This document shows positions 52,519-61,728 of a stretch of DNA of 64,000 nt, piece after piece. A program made the translations under genes and the position numbers. The notes beneath the pieces are model-generated. The model was given only the letters and a program-made list of their open reading frames with translations. It was not told where the DNA came from and searched no databases. Origin of the DNA: Tabrizicola flagellatus (GTDB lineage: Bacteria > Pseudomonadota > Alphaproteobacteria > Rhodobacterales > Rhodobacteraceae); the NCBI RefSeq assembly GCF_008271465.1, contig NZ_VMDU01000002.1, forward strand, positions 186,001 through 250,000. Reading direction: 5' to 3'. The first letter of the stretch is position 1; each line of letters starts with the position of its first letter.

Positions 52519-53018
52519 GTCCCTGACCTTGCCGTCTGTCCGAACCCGGCCAGCGCCGCCGAGAGCGCCGGTTCCGCCCGACCGAGCAAGGCATGATAGG
52601 CGGCCAGCCTCTCCGGCGTGAAATGCCCCGCCTCGGCCAGCAGGTTCACCGTTCCAAGCACGACCCCGTCGGCGACAACCGGCAGATTGGCGCAAGACCC
52701 CAGGCCCAGCGACACGATCAGCTCGTGGTCGAAGAAATGTTCGGCAAACTCGGCCGGAGTGTTCGCGACAAAGGTCCGGCGAGCGACGACGCAGATGGCA
52801 TGCCAGGCGTCCTTCTCCATCGGCTTCGTGCCCTGCACCGGATATTCCAGCGGATGCGAGGTATAGACCCTGCGGTGCACCGCCGCAGCCTCGTCCAGCG
52901 CGGTCACGGTGAACAGCCGGGTGCCCAGCGCGGCACAGTCTGCATGCAGTTGGGAGAACGCGGTCACCTTCAGCCCCGACTTGCGCCAGGTCAACGACTG
53001 GCAGAGGATTTCCGGCAT
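52515..53018 (-). CDS. GAF domain protein
   Basis: 167 residues. GTRLFTVTALDEAAAVHRRVYTSHPLEYPVQGTKPM, the central EFFDHELIVSLGLGSCANLPV-like FFDHELIVSLGLGSCANLPVVADGVVLGTVNLLAEAGHFT and a final helix fit a single GAF domain. Such proteins bind small molecules or heme/flavin; this group often resembles free-methionine-sulfoxide or sensory GAFs. The start is uncertain: 53018 is chosen because earlier Mets overlap the divergent osmC-like gene. The partner hypothetical follows with a 4-nt overlap. Confidence 0.75.
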   Translation of the reverse strand: MPEILCQSLTWRKSGLKVTAFSQLHADCAALGTRLFTVTALDEAAAVHRRVYTSHPLEYPVQGTKPMEKDAWHAICVVARRTFVANTPAEFAEHFFDHELIVSLGLGSCANLPVVADGVVLGTVNLLAEAGHFTPERLAAYHALLGRAEPALSAALAGFGQTARSGT

Positions 53019-53058
53019 TGTTCCTGCCCGAAGCCTGCTGTCAATCGCGGAGCGTCCC

Positions 53059-53457
53059 ATGCAGTACGAAGTCAGCGCGCGGCGGCTGGACGCGACCGGA
53101 AGTCTTGCCACCAGCCATGGCGCCGAGGTCCGCCTTGCGACCGACATGGAGGGCCGCAAGGAGGCCCTGAACCCGGTAGAGCTGTTGCTGTCCGCCCTTG
53201 CCGCCTGCATGATCAAGGGGGCAGAGCGCGTCAGTCCGACGCTGAGGTTCCAGCTGGACGGAATGAGCGTCTCGCTTGTCGCCGACCGGCAGGATGCCCC
53301 GCCGAAACTGACGGCGATCCGCTACGAGATCGTGGTCGACACGCCGGAAAGCGATGCGCGGCTGGAACTTCTGCATCGCAACATCCTGAAATACGGCACC
53401 ATTTCCAATACGCTCGCCCTTGCCGTCCCCTTGACCGGGACGATCCGCCGGGCGTGA
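53059..53457 (+). CDS. OsmC family protein
   Basis: 132 residues. YEVSARRLDATGSLATSHGAEVRLATDMEGRKEALNPVELLLSALAACMIKGAERVSPTLRFQLDGMSV contains the OsmC Cys (ALAACMIKGAE) that reduces organic hydroperoxides in the family. The second catalytic Cys expected near the middle is not evident. ATG at 53059, 40 nt from the divergent GAF gene, gives the standard N-terminus. Probable thiol peroxidase or related binding protein. Confidence 0.85.
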   Translation: MQYEVSARRLDATGSLATSHGAEVRLATDMEGRKEALNPVELLLSALAACMIKGAERVSPTLRFQLDGMSVSLVADRQDAPPKLTAIRYEIVVDTPESDARLELLHRNILKYGTISNTLALAVPLTGTIRRA

Positions 53458-53509
53458 GGCAACGGGGACCGGGCCTGGTCGGTGCCGGGCCTCGCCCCCG
53501 GATCGGCGC

Positions 53510-54523
53510 CTAGCGCCGCGACATCGCGATGCGGATCAGCGCGCGTTCCATCAGCGCCATTCCGGGGGCCTTGCTGGCCGAGCGCAGCGTGAGGTCGGTC
53601 TCGACCAGGATCGCGATGGCGGCCTCCAGCTTGCGCGCGCCCCATTGCCCCGCCTGCCGCGCCATGGCGTCCTTCTGCTTGAAGTTCACCCGCGCCTTCT
53701 GGATGCCGACCCCCGGCCCCTGCGGATCGGTGGCCGCCGCGTGCAGGATACGGAAATGCCGCAATGCGCCGATGCAGATCGTGACCGGCAGGACGCCCTG
53801 GCCTTCCAGCCGCCGGACCAGGGGGCCGATGGCGGCGGCGCGCGCCTCGGCGACCGCGTCGATCAGCTCGTCCACCTCGGCCTCGATGGTGGCGGGCGCC
53901 ATGGCCGCGACATCGGCCGGGGTCAGGGGCGAGGCGTCGCCGAACTTGTAGAGCGCGATCTTCTCGACGGTCTGACGGAAATCGCCGGGATCCAGCGCGC
54001 GGGCCAGCGTGGTCAGGTCCGCCATCGCCTCGCGGTCGATGGCGGCGAGACCGGCCTTGCGCAGCGCCTCCTCGATTTCTTCCCGACCGGGCGGATCGTC
54101 ATACAGTCCGATCGACACCGCGTTCGGGTGCTTTTCGAACAGCGTCTTCAGCGCCGACTTTCCGGTCAGGCCGCCCGCGGTGACGACGATCGTCGCATCG
54201 CCCGGCTTCCAGTCCTTCAGGGCAGCGGAAATGGTTTCGGCAAGACCGTCCGTCGCCTCCTCGACGAAGACGACGCGAGGGCCGGGGAAGAAGCCGACCG
54301 CCTTGATCGCATCCAAGAGCAGGCTTGCGTCCTTGCGCAGATCGGCACCGGACAAGCGCGTCAGGCGCATTTCCGCCTCGCCCTCCGGCCCCACCAGCGC
54401 GGCGATGGCGTCCTGCCGCTTCAGCGCGACCCGCATCGGATCGGCGCCGAAGATCAAGAGGCCGGCCCGGCCCGGGTCGGGCTTCGCGCAATAGCGGGCG
54501 GCCTCGGCCCCCTTCAGGATCAT
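53510..54523 (-). CDS. holA: DNA polymerase III delta subunit HolA
   Basis: 337 residues. LLIFGADPMRVALKRQDAIAAL, RVVFVEEATDGL, ATIVVTAGGLTGKSALKTLFE, and AGQWGARKLEAAIAILVETDLTLRSASKAPGMALMERALIRIA are HolA signatures. Delta opens the beta clamp in the clamp-loader complex. It overlaps lptE by 4 nt in the leuS-lptE-holA run, a common alphaproteobacterial arrangement. Confidence 0.93.
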   Translation of the reverse strand: MILKGAEAARYCAKPDPGRAGLLIFGADPMRVALKRQDAIAALVGPEGEAEMRLTRLSGADLRKDASLLLDAIKAVGFFPGPRVVFVEEATDGLAETISAALKDWKPGDATIVVTAGGLTGKSALKTLFEKHPNAVSIGLYDDPPGREEIEEALRKAGLAAIDREAMADLTTLARALDPGDFRQTVEKIALYKFGDASPLTPADVAAMAPATIEAEVDELIDAVAEARAAAIGPLVRRLEGQGVLPVTICIGALRHFRILHAAATDPQGPGVGIQKARVNFKQKDAMARQAGQWGARKLEAAIAILVETDLTLRSASKAPGMALMERALIRIAMSRR

Positions 54524-55143
54524 GGGCGATTGGCCATGGCCGCGATCAGCCGGGCGACGATCCGGTCGGCCAGGATCCGCATCAGGCGCAGGCTCGCATC
54601 CTCTTCGGCGGCAAGACCGGCGACGGTCGATCCCGTGGCGGCATAGGCGGTAAAGCTCTGCACCCGGCCGCCGGTGACCCGTGATCCCGAGGCGCGGTCG
54701 GTCAGCGTGTAGTCGATGACGCCCTTCAGGTTGTAGCGGGTGGTCTTGTTGTCGGTGGTGATGCCCACGCCCACGGTTTCGGTGACGATCGTGTAGGCCA
54801 GATCATAGCGCGGCGTCCGAGGCCGGCCCAGCCGCTCTTCCAGCCGCTCCACCAGGTCGAAGCCGTTCTTGTCGGTCGGGTCCTGCACATAGACCGTCCC
54901 CTGCAAGGCGGTCGCCGGTCCGTTCGGCGCCAGGGCCGGGGTGAAGCCGCAGGCGGCCAGGGCAAGGGGTGCGGCCAGGATGGCGCGGCGCGACAGGTGG
55001 CCGTTGGCGGCCCCCCCACCCCATCCCTCCCCCACGAGGGGGGAGGGAGGCGCCGGGACTGCGACGTCGGGGCCATCGAAGGGCCCCCTCCCCCCTGCAT
55101 GGGGAATGGATGGAGTGGGGGGGCGACGGTCAGACGACGACAT
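54520..55143 (-). CDS. lptE: LPS-assembly lipoprotein LptE with repeat-interrupted N-terminus
   Basis: 207 residues from the ATG at 55143, which overlaps the leuS stop. Residues 8-50 are read from two inverted copies of a C-rich dispersed repeat (55083-55124 and 55010-55053). The lipoprotein signal [22 protein letters not shown] lies only at residues 52-73, with Cys65 in the lipobox. LptE plugs LptD in the outer membrane. Other possible starts are a GTG at 55035 (Cys at ~29) or lost efficient export. The short MSSSDRR before the insertion looks like the original start. The rest ([29 protein letters not shown]) is normal. Confidence 0.8.
   Translation of the reverse strand: MSSSDRRPPTPSIPHAGGRGPFDGPDVAVPAPPSPLVGEGWGGGAANGHLSRRAILAAPLALAACGFTPALAPNGPATALQGTVYVQDPTDKNGFDLVERLEERLGRPRTPRYDLAYTIVTETVGVGITTDNKTTRYNLKGVIDYTLTDRASGSRVTGGRVQSFTAYAATGSTVAGLAAEEDASLRLMRILADRIVARLIAAMANRP
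55010..55124. repeat. Paired inverted C-rich repeats at the start of lptE
   Basis: Copy one (55010-55053) reads CCCCCCCACCCCATCCCTCC and CCCACGAGGGGGGAGGGAGG. Copy two (55083-55124) is its inverted counterpart, reading CCCCCTCCCCCCTGCATGGG then GAATGGATGGAGTGGGGGGG. The two flank about 29 bp and lie wholly within the 5' coding region of lptE. Single copies occur at 16640, 21331 and 61667. Confidence 0.7.
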
Positions 55144-57760
55144 TGATGATCCGGCCGGGGACGACGATGATCTTCTTCACCGGCTGCCCGGCAAGGAACC
55201 TGACGACATCCTCGTTCGCCAAGGCGAGCTTTTCAACCTCTGCAATGGCCATGTCCTTCGGCACGCTGATTTCCGCCCGCCGCTTGCCGTTGATCTGGAT
55301 CGGCAGGGTGACGGTATCGTCCACCAGAAGGGCAGGGTCGGCCTTGGGCCAGGGCGCCTGGGCGCACAGACCGGCGCCGCCCTGATCGGCCCAGATCGAC
55401 TCCGCGATATGCGGGGTCATCGGCGACATGAGCTTCGCCAGCGTGCGGATGGCTTCCTTCATCACCGGGGTCGAGGCATTGGCCCTGGCGATGGTATTGG
55501 TGAAGCCGTAAAGCGTGGCGATGGCCTTGTTGAAGGCAAAGCCCTCGATGCTTCTGGTCACCTCGTCGATGGCCCTGGCCGTTGCCTTTGCGAGGTCAGC
55601 GTCGCCTTCGCCCTTGTGATCTTCCGGCATCTCGCCGATGCGGGAACTCAGCGCCCAGACGCGGCCGAGGTGCTTGAACGCGGCCTCGGCCCCGGCGCTG
55701 GTCCATTCCACGTCGCGTTCCGGCGGGCTGTCCGACATGACGAACCAGCGCGCGGTGTCGGCGCCGAACGAGGCGATGATGTTCATCGGATCGACGACGT
55801 TCTTCTTGGATTTCGACATCTTGGCCGAGGGGATGACCTCGACCAGCAGGCCCTCGTCGGCCAGGGCCCGGATGAAGGCATCGACATCGTCGATCATGTC
55901 GATGGGCGGCGGCTCGGTGCCGCGTACGACGATCCGGCGGTCGGCCACGTTGAAGACGGTCACGTCCTCGGGCAGGTGATAGACCGGGCGACCCTGATCG
56001 TCGCGGGTCATGTAGATCTCGTGCGTCACCATGCCCTGCGTGAAGAGCGCGTTGAACGGCTCGATGGCCTTGGCCGGCAGGTGGCCCGTCCTGTGCATCG
56101 CCCGGGCGAAGAACCGGCTGTAGAGCAGGTGCAGGATCGCGTGTTCGATGCCGCCGATATACTGGTCCACGTTCATCCAGTACTCGGCTTCCTCCGGCAC
56201 GGTGGGCGTGGTGGCGCGCGGCGCGGTGAAGCGGGCGAAATACCAGGACGAATCGACGAAGGTGTCCATCGTGTCCGTCTCGCGCCGGGCGGGTGCGCCG
56301 CAGTTCGGGCAGGCGCAGTGCTTCCAGGTCGGGTGGCGGTCCAGCGGGTTGCCCGGCACGTCGAAGCTGACATCGTAGGGCAGCTCGACCGGCAGGTTCT
56401 CCTTCTTCTCGGGCACCACGCCACAGGTCGCACAATGCACCACCGGGATCGGGCAACCCCAGTAGCGCTGGCGGCTGACGCCCCAGTCGCGCAGGCGGTA
56501 CTTGGTGACGCCCTGACCATAACCCCGCGCCTCGGCATGGGCGATGGCGGCCGCGACGCCCTCGTCACCGGTCTGCACCTCGGCCCCGGCGAAGCCCCTG
56601 ATGTAGCGGACCTTTTCCGACTTCATCGGCACGAAGGCCTCGGCCAGGGGTGCATCCTCGGCGCCTTCGGCAACGAAGACGGCCTTGATCGGCAGCCGGT
56701 ATTTCGTGGCGAACTCGAAGTCGCGCTGGTCATGCGCCGGGCAGCCGAAGATGGCGCCGGTGCCGTAGTCCATCAGGATGAAGTTGGCGATCCAGACCGG
56801 CAGTTCCCAGGTCGGATCCAGAGGGTGCTTCACGCGGATGCCGGTGTCGTAGCCGATCTTCTCGGCCGTCTCGATCTCCTCGGCGCTGGTCCCGCCCTTG
56901 CGGCAAAGGGCGACGAACTCGGCCACTTCCGGGTCCGCCTCCAGCGCCTTTGCCAGCGGGTGGTCCGGGCTGATCGCGGCGAAGGACGCCCCCATCAGCG
57001 TGTCGGGACGAGTGGTATAGACCTCAAGCCTTTCAAAGCCTTCCGGGGCACCGACCGTCTCGAACGCGAATTGCAGGCCGCGCGACTTGCCGATCCAGTT
57101 CGCCTGCATCAGGCGCACCTTCTCGGGCCAGTTGGTCAGCCCGTCCAGCGCCGCCAACAGTTCCTCGGAATAGTCGCTGATCCTGAAGAACCACTGCGTC
57201 AGCTCGCGACGCTCGACCGGGGCCCCCGACCGCCAGCCCTTGCCGTCGATCACCTGTTCGTTGGCCAGCACCGTCATGTCCACCGGGTCCCAGTTGACCA
57301 CGGCGGCCTTGCGGTAGACCAGCCCGGCCTCCATCATGTCGATGAACATGGCCTGCTGCTGGCCGTAATATTCCGGGTCGCAGGTCGCCAGCTCCCGGCT
57401 CCAGTCGATCGACAGGCCGAGCGGCTTCATCTGCGCCTTCATGTCGGCGATGTTGCCGTAGGTCCAGTCCTTCGGATGGCCGCCACGCTCCATCGCGGCG
57501 TTCTCGGCCGGCATGCCGAAGGCGTCCCAGCCCATCGGGTGCAGCACGCTGAACCCCTGCGCCGCCTTGTAGCGCGCCACCACGTCGCCCATGGTGTAGT
57601 TGCGCACGTGGCCCATGTGGATGCGCCCCGAAGGATAGGGAAACATCTCCAGCACATAGTACTTGGGCTTCGCGGGATCGCGCCGCGCCGTGAAAGCCCC
57701 CGTCTCCTCCCAGGCAGCCTGCCATCTGGGTTCGATCACCGAAGGGTCATAGCGCGACAT
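55130..57760 (-). CDS. leuS: Leucyl-tRNA synthetase
   Basis: 876 residues. [14 protein letters not shown] opens it, with the HIGH-type motif [15 protein letters not shown], the CP1 editing domain ([22 protein letters not shown]), zinc-like Cys positions ([20 protein letters not shown]) and the KMSKS motif [14 protein letters not shown]. It charges tRNA-Leu and edits misactivated amino acids. The ATG is at 57760 (position could differ by one base). It overlaps lptE by 14 nt. Confidence 0.97.
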   Translation of the reverse strand: MSRYDPSVIEPRWQAAWEETGAFTARRDPAKPKYYVLEMFPYPSGRIHMGHVRNYTMGDVVARYKAAQGFSVLHPMGWDAFGMPAENAAMERGGHPKDWTYGNIADMKAQMKPLGLSIDWSRELATCDPEYYGQQQAMFIDMMEAGLVYRKAAVVNWDPVDMTVLANEQVIDGKGWRSGAPVERRELTQWFFRISDYSEELLAALDGLTNWPEKVRLMQANWIGKSRGLQFAFETVGAPEGFERLEVYTTRPDTLMGASFAAISPDHPLAKALEADPEVAEFVALCRKGGTSAEEIETAEKIGYDTGIRVKHPLDPTWELPVWIANFILMDYGTGAIFGCPAHDQRDFEFATKYRLPIKAVFVAEGAEDAPLAEAFVPMKSEKVRYIRGFAGAEVQTGDEGVAAAIAHAEARGYGQGVTKYRLRDWGVSRQRYWGCPIPVVHCATCGVVPEKKENLPVELPYDVSFDVPGNPLDRHPTWKHCACPNCGAPARRETDTMDTFVDSSWYFARFTAPRATTPTVPEEAEYWMNVDQYIGGIEHAILHLLYSRFFARAMHRTGHLPAKAIEPFNALFTQGMVTHEIYMTRDDQGRPVYHLPEDVTVFNVADRRIVVRGTEPPPIDMIDDVDAFIRALADEGLLVEVIPSAKMSKSKKNVVDPMNIIASFGADTARWFVMSDSPPERDVEWTSAGAEAAFKHLGRVWALSSRIGEMPEDHKGEGDADLAKATARAIDEVTRSIEGFAFNKAIATLYGFTNTIARANASTPVMKEAIRTLAKLMSPMTPHIAESIWADQGGAGLCAQAPWPKADPALLVDDTVTLPIQINGKRRAEISVPKDMAIAEVEKLALANEDVVRFLAGQPVKKIIVVPGRIINVVV

Positions 57761-57824
57761 CAGGGGCCTCACATGAATTGCCCGGGCGGCTTACACCGCC
57801 TGACACCGCAAGGTAAAGCGGTGC

Positions 57825-57937
57825 AAGGGGTCTTGCCCTTTCGGAAATACACCGGGTGCGTTCACGGTTGCGCCACGGGTTCAATAAACCGTGGACGCGG
57901 GGCAGAGCCCCGGGGGGTGCGGCCCATGCGGCGCCGA
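57825..57937. repeat. Composite-repeat edge between DUF3576 gene and leuS
   Basis: TCTTGCCCTTTCGGAAATAC and ACCGGGTGCG (about 57831-57860), then a hairpin around CACGGTTGCGCCACGGGTTC and AATAAACCGTGG and the GC-rich end. The order matches the repeat in the cobE-cobM gap. Confidence 0.6.
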
Positions 57938-58483
57938 TCAGAGCTTGCTGTCGCGCACCCGCAGCTGGCGCGCCCGGGTCAGGATCGCGTCCTCGATCGC
58001 GCGCACCGTCTCGGGCGCGACCGCGCCGCCACCCTGGCCCTGCAGCGCAACCTTCAGGCTGCGCGCATCCAGCGCCGGGTCCTGCACATAGATCGTTGCG
58101 CGATACGCCCGGCCGCCCCCAGGAGGCCGGCCGTAGCCGGTCACGATGACCCCGGTGAAAGGGTCCACCGATTCGATCGGCAGGAAGTTCAGCACCTCGA
58201 GGCTGGCCTGCCAGATGTACTTGTTGACCTCGACCGTGGTGTTCGGGTTGTCCGCGTTCGAGAACAGGTCCCAGATGGTGGACCCCTTCTCCTCTTCTCC
58301 CCGCGCCCTGGCGATTGCCGCGCGTTGCGCATCGGCCTTCTCCTTGCGGGTCATCTGCTCTTCGCTGGGGATCGAGGTCCGCTTGCCGAACAGGTTGCCG
58401 CTGCCGATGCCGCCACCGCAGGCCGAAAGCGACAGTGCAAGTCCAGCGGCCAGTGCCACCCGTGCGAAGTGCTGCAAGTTCAT
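57938..58483 (-). CDS. DUF3576 lipoprotein
   Basis: 181 residues. Signal peptide MNLQHFARVALAAGLALSLSAC with lipobox LSAC. The mature domain has STIWDLFSNADNPNTTVEVNKYIWQASLEVLNFLPIESVDPFTGVIVTGYGRPPGGGRAYRATIYVQDPALDARSLKVALQ, diagnostic for DUF3576. It precedes leuS on the same strand, a common arrangement in the order. Envelope function likely, but undefined. Confidence 0.9.
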   Translation of the reverse strand: MNLQHFARVALAAGLALSLSACGGGIGSGNLFGKRTSIPSEEQMTRKEKADAQRAAIARARGEEEKGSTIWDLFSNADNPNTTVEVNKYIWQASLEVLNFLPIESVDPFTGVIVTGYGRPPGGGRAYRATIYVQDPALDARSLKVALQGQGGGAVAPETVRAIEDAILTRARQLRVRDSKL

Positions 58484-58848
58484 CCGGTCACCCCTGGAAC
58501 CTCTTGCCGTTTGTCTAGCCGAGGGGCGGGGGCGTGCCAAGGCCTTTCGGCGGATCGGTCGTTCCGGCGGCCCGGCGTCACAGGACGCGCCGGACTCCGG
58601 GCGCGCGCGCCTCGCGCCTGTCCACCTCGATGCGAGGCGCCTTGACCCGCGATCGCGCCGCCGCGCGCGCGGCCTTTGGTCCCGCGGCGATGCCCCCCCC
58701 CCCGACCTGTGACTTTGCTGCACCAATTTTCCGCCGATTTCCCGATGGCGGCTGGCGGGCGTTGCAATCCCGGGCGCCAGCGGCGAAAACCCGTCCATTC
58801 CCCTGCGGATTCCCCTGCGGCGGGCTTACCTTGAAGAAAGAGGGAAAC
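58484..58848. other. Upstream region of porin 1, with a C11 tract
   Basis: 365 bp without a convincing gene. It must hold the DUF3576 promoter (minus) and the porin 1 promoter (plus). Notable points are an uninterrupted run of 11 C (about 58693-58703) and a 12-bp tandem direct repeat ATTCCCCTGCGG (58797-58820) just ahead of the porin ribosome-binding site. No RNA gene was recognised. Confidence 0.5.
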
Positions 58849-59697
58849 ATGAAAAAGATTCTTCTCGCGACCAGCGCCCTGGTGATGGTTGCCGGCGCTG
58901 CCGCCGCTGAAGTGGCCGTCTCGGGCTCGGCCCGCATGGGTCTGATCTTCGACGGCGAAGACACCCTGCTGACCTCGCGCGTTCGCGTCGTGTTCACCAT
59001 GTCGGGTGAATCGGACGCCGGCTTCTCGTTCGGCGCCTCGGTCCGCGCTGACCAGTCGGGCCAGGGCAACACCGAGAACGACGACTCGACCGTCTATGTT
59101 TCGGGCGCCTTCGGCAAGCTGACCTTCGGCGACGTCGACTCGGCTGCCAACGCCCTCGTCGGCCACGTCTCGGGCGTCGGCCTCACCGGCCTCGGCGACT
59201 GGAACGAACTGCGCTACCTCGGCCACGAAAAGACCGCCGCCCTGTACGAATACTCGACCGGCGACTTCACCTTCGGCCTGTCGGCTGGCCAGATCGAAGA
59301 CCTGGACGGCGTTGCCGCCAACGATGACGCCTACTCGATCGCGGTGAAGTACGCGCCCGAGAACTACAGCGTTGCGCTCGGCTACGAAACCGCCAACGAC
59401 GTGGAGCACATCGCTCTGGGCGCCTCGGCGACCTTCGGCGCCGCGACCGTCAAGTTCGTGGCTTCGGACACCGACATCGCCGGCGACGCGACCCAGTACG
59501 CGCTGTCGCTCGACTACACCGTTGACGCGGCGACCTTCACCGTGTTCGCCACCGATGAAGGCGACGTCAACAACTACGGCATCGGCGCTTCCTACGACCT
59601 GGGCGGCGGTGCAAAGGTTGTCGGCGGTATCGTGAACGTCGGCGACCCGTCGGTCGACGACACCATCGCCGACCTCGGTCTGTCCTTCTCGTTCTAA
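58849..59697 (+). CDS. Alphaproteobacterial outer-membrane porin 1
   Basis: 282 residues. Signal peptide MKKILLATSALVMVAGAAAAE, then a beta-rich mature protein opening VAVSGSARMGLIFDGED and closing in DLGLSFSF, with the C-terminal Phe needed for barrel assembly. The first ~100 residues closely match porin 2 (VRADQSGQGNTENDDSTVYVSGAFGKL). It forms general diffusion trimers. A run AAGAAAGAGGG precedes the ATG. The following terminator is almost identical to that after porin 2. Codon use looks strongly biased, as for a highly expressed gene. Confidence 0.92.
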   Translation: MKKILLATSALVMVAGAAAAEVAVSGSARMGLIFDGEDTLLTSRVRVVFTMSGESDAGFSFGASVRADQSGQGNTENDDSTVYVSGAFGKLTFGDVDSAANALVGHVSGVGLTGLGDWNELRYLGHEKTAALYEYSTGDFTFGLSAGQIEDLDGVAANDDAYSIAVKYAPENYSVALGYETANDVEHIALGASATFGAATVKFVASDTDIAGDATQYALSLDYTVDAATFTVFATDEGDVNNYGIGASYDLGGGAKVVGGIVNVGDPSVDDTIADLGLSFSF

Positions 59698-59720
59698 TCC
59701 TTCGGGATCGGACGAACCGG

Positions 59721-59748
59721 AAAGAGCGGGCCTTGTGCCCGCTCTTTT
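59721..59748 (+). terminator. Rho-independent terminator after porin 1
   Basis: AAAGAGCGGGC (59721-59731), loop CTTGT, then GCCCGCTCTTT (59737-59747) with a T-run. Strong intrinsic terminator 24 nt after the porin stop. Confidence 0.9.
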
Positions 59749-59878
59749 CATTTGCGGCACGGCACTGTGACTTTCGTGACACTTTCCTTGCCGATCCGAT
59801 TCGGGCCAATCGGCGGACTCTTGCCAGTTCGCGTTTGCGGGCGTCTAGTTGCCTCAAGGTAAAGAAGGATCATCCATC

Positions 59879-60811
59879 ATGAAGCAGTTCCTTGCATCTT
59901 CCGCGATCCTTGCCCTGACCGCCGGCTTTGCCGCGGCTGAGGTCAAGATCTCCGGCTCGGCCCGCATGGGCCTCATCGATGATTACGGCGATGTGGGCGT
60001 TCTGATGACCAGCCGCGTCCGCGTTACGTTCGACATGTCGGGCGAAACTGACACCGGCCTGTCCTTCGGCGCCTCGGTGCGCGCCGACCAGTCGGGACAG
60101 GGCAACACCGCGAACGACGACTCGACCGTCTACATCTCGGGCGCCTTCGGCAAGCTGTCGATGGGCGACGTTGACGGCGCCGCCGCAGCGGCTGTCGGCC
60201 AGGTCTCGGGCGTCGGCCTGACCGGCCTCGGCGACTACAACGAGATCGCCTATATCCTCGGGGAAGAGGATACCTCGGCGCTCTACGAATACTCGACCGG
60301 CGGTTTCGCCTTCTACCTGTCGGCGCAGCCGAACGGTGGCAACTCGAACTATGGCCTCGGCGCAAGCTACACGGTCGGCGACTACAAGTTCGCCATCGGC
60401 TACGAGAGCGTCGAGGATGACTCCACCCCCGGCAGCGCCTGGCCGGACAAGATCGGCTTTTCCCCCTTCTGGGGCAACGGTGCGACGCAGGTCGTCCTGG
60501 GCGCGGATGCAACCTTCGGGCCGGTGACGGGCAAACTCCGTTTCGCCCGCTACTCGGAAGACAACATCGACGCGGGCTTGGATCAGACCGCCCTGTCGGT
60601 TGACTATGCGGTGGACGCGCTCACACTGACCGCCTTCTACTCGAACTTCCGCGGCACCGATGCCTACGAAGGCGATGACGCAGACTTCTACGGCCTTGGT
60701 GCCTCCTACGATCTGGGCGGCGGCGCTTCGGTTGCGGCAGGCTACTCCCGGATCGACTACGGCGCCGACCCGACCTCGGCCGTTGACCTCGGTCTCAGCT
60801 TCAAGTTCTGA
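59879..60811 (+). CDS. Alphaproteobacterial outer-membrane porin 2
   Basis: 310 residues. Signal peptide MKQFLASSAILALTAGFAAAE, then VKISGSARMGLIDDYGDVG, and the final strand VDLGLSFKF. It is a paralogue of porin 1, with an insertion of about 28 residues in the middle (SVEDDSTPGSAWPDKIGFSPFWGNG) which may form a different surface loop. GAAGGATC precedes the ATG. The same signature terminator follows, so the pair arose by tandem duplication including the terminator. Confidence 0.92.
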   Translation: MKQFLASSAILALTAGFAAAEVKISGSARMGLIDDYGDVGVLMTSRVRVTFDMSGETDTGLSFGASVRADQSGQGNTANDDSTVYISGAFGKLSMGDVDGAAAAAVGQVSGVGLTGLGDYNEIAYILGEEDTSALYEYSTGGFAFYLSAQPNGGNSNYGLGASYTVGDYKFAIGYESVEDDSTPGSAWPDKIGFSPFWGNGATQVVLGADATFGPVTGKLRFARYSEDNIDAGLDQTALSVDYAVDALTLTAFYSNFRGTDAYEGDDADFYGLGASYDLGGGASVAAGYSRIDYGADPTSAVDLGLSFKF

Positions 60812-60834
60812 TCCAGGCGGATTGACGAAACCGG

Positions 60835-60863
60835 AAAGAGCGGGCCTTGCGCCCGCTCTTTTC
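60835..60863 (+). terminator. Rho-independent terminator after porin 2
   Basis: AAAGAGCGGGC (60835-60845), loop CTTGC, then GCCCGCTCTTT (60851-60861) with a T-run. It differs from the porin 1 terminator only in one loop base. Confidence 0.9.
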
Positions 60864-60907
60864 TTTTCCGCCCGTCCCGTTAGGTTGCCCGGCAAAAGGG
60901 GGGCGTG

Positions 60908-61567
60908 ATGGCACTGGCAGACATCCTTGCGCGGGTTCGCGCGGCCGAGGCGGCGGCGGGGCGGTCCACCGGCTCGGTGACGCTGATCGCCGTGTCCAAG
61001 GTCCAGCCGCCGGAACGGGTCGAGGCGGTGCTGGAACAGGGCCACCGGGTCTTCGGCGAGAACTATGTGCAGGAGGCCGCCGGGAAATGGCCCGCCTGGC
61101 GCGACCGTTTCGGCAAGGTGGACCTGCACATGATCGGCCCCTTGCAGACCAACAAGGCCAAGGTCGCGGTGGACCTGTTCGACGCGATCCACACGCTCGA
61201 CCGGCCCTCCCTGGCGCAGAAGCTCGCCAATCTGGGGCAGGCGCGCGGGGCGCTGCCGCAGCTCTTCGTCCAGGTGAACACGGGGGCGGAACCGCAGAAG
61301 GCCGGCGTGCTGCCCGGCGACCTGCCCGGGTTCCTGCGCGATTGTCGGTCAATGGACCTGGCACCAGTCGGCCTGATGTGCATCCCGCCCGAGGGCGAGG
61401 ATGCGACCCCACATTTCGCCATGCTGGCGCGGCTGGCGGCCGATCACGGGCTTTCCGGCCTGTCCATGGGGATGAGCGGCGATTTCGAGACCGCCATCGC
61501 CCATGGCGCAACCCATGTCCGCGTCGGCAGCGCCATCTTCGGCGCGCGGGCCTACCCGCAGACCTGA
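60908..61567 (+). CDS. YggS family PLP homeostasis protein
   Basis: 219 residues. VTLIAVSKVQPPERVEAVLEQGHRVFGENYVQEA holds the PLP-binding Lys (in AVSKVQ), followed by HMIGPLQTNKAKVAVDLFDAIHTLD, LFVQVNTGAEPQKAG, GLMCIPP and LSMGMSGDFETAIAHGATHVRVGSAIFG. All are YggS/PROSC signatures. It maintains free pyridoxal phosphate levels. ATG at 60908 directly follows a GTG; either could start. Confidence 0.93.
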   Translation: MALADILARVRAAEAAAGRSTGSVTLIAVSKVQPPERVEAVLEQGHRVFGENYVQEAAGKWPAWRDRFGKVDLHMIGPLQTNKAKVAVDLFDAIHTLDRPSLAQKLANLGQARGALPQLFVQVNTGAEPQKAGVLPGDLPGFLRDCRSMDLAPVGLMCIPPEGEDATPHFAMLARLAADHGLSGLSMGMSGDFETAIAHGATHVRVGSAIFGARAYPQT

Positions 61568-61574
61568 TCCGCCA

Positions 61575-61708
61575 GTTTGCCCTTTGTCAAATACTCCCGC
61601 CGGAGGCTCTGACCGCACGCCCAGGCGCAGGCCCGGTCCTTGAGGCGTGACAGCCCTGCCAGGCGCTTCCCCTCCCCCTCGTGGGGAGGGGATGGGGGCG
61701 GGGGGCTC
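61575..61708. repeat. Composite-repeat edge plus C-rich repeat after yggS
   Basis: TTTGCCCTTTGTCAAATACTC with CCGCCGGAGG (61575-61606), the conserved edge of the composite repeat, then the C-rich hairpin unit CCCCTCCCCCTCGTGGGGAG (about 61667-61708). Both families abut here, in the convergent gap between yggS and the amylosucrase-like gene. Confidence 0.65.
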
Positions 61709-61728
61709 CGGCGCACACGGTTGACAAT

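Noticed and set aside
54941-58645. Long plus-strand open frame (over 1200 codons) across leuS
   Set aside because: It is the antisense shadow of leuS and its neighbours in very GC-rich DNA; there is no ribosome-binding site and no recognisable family.
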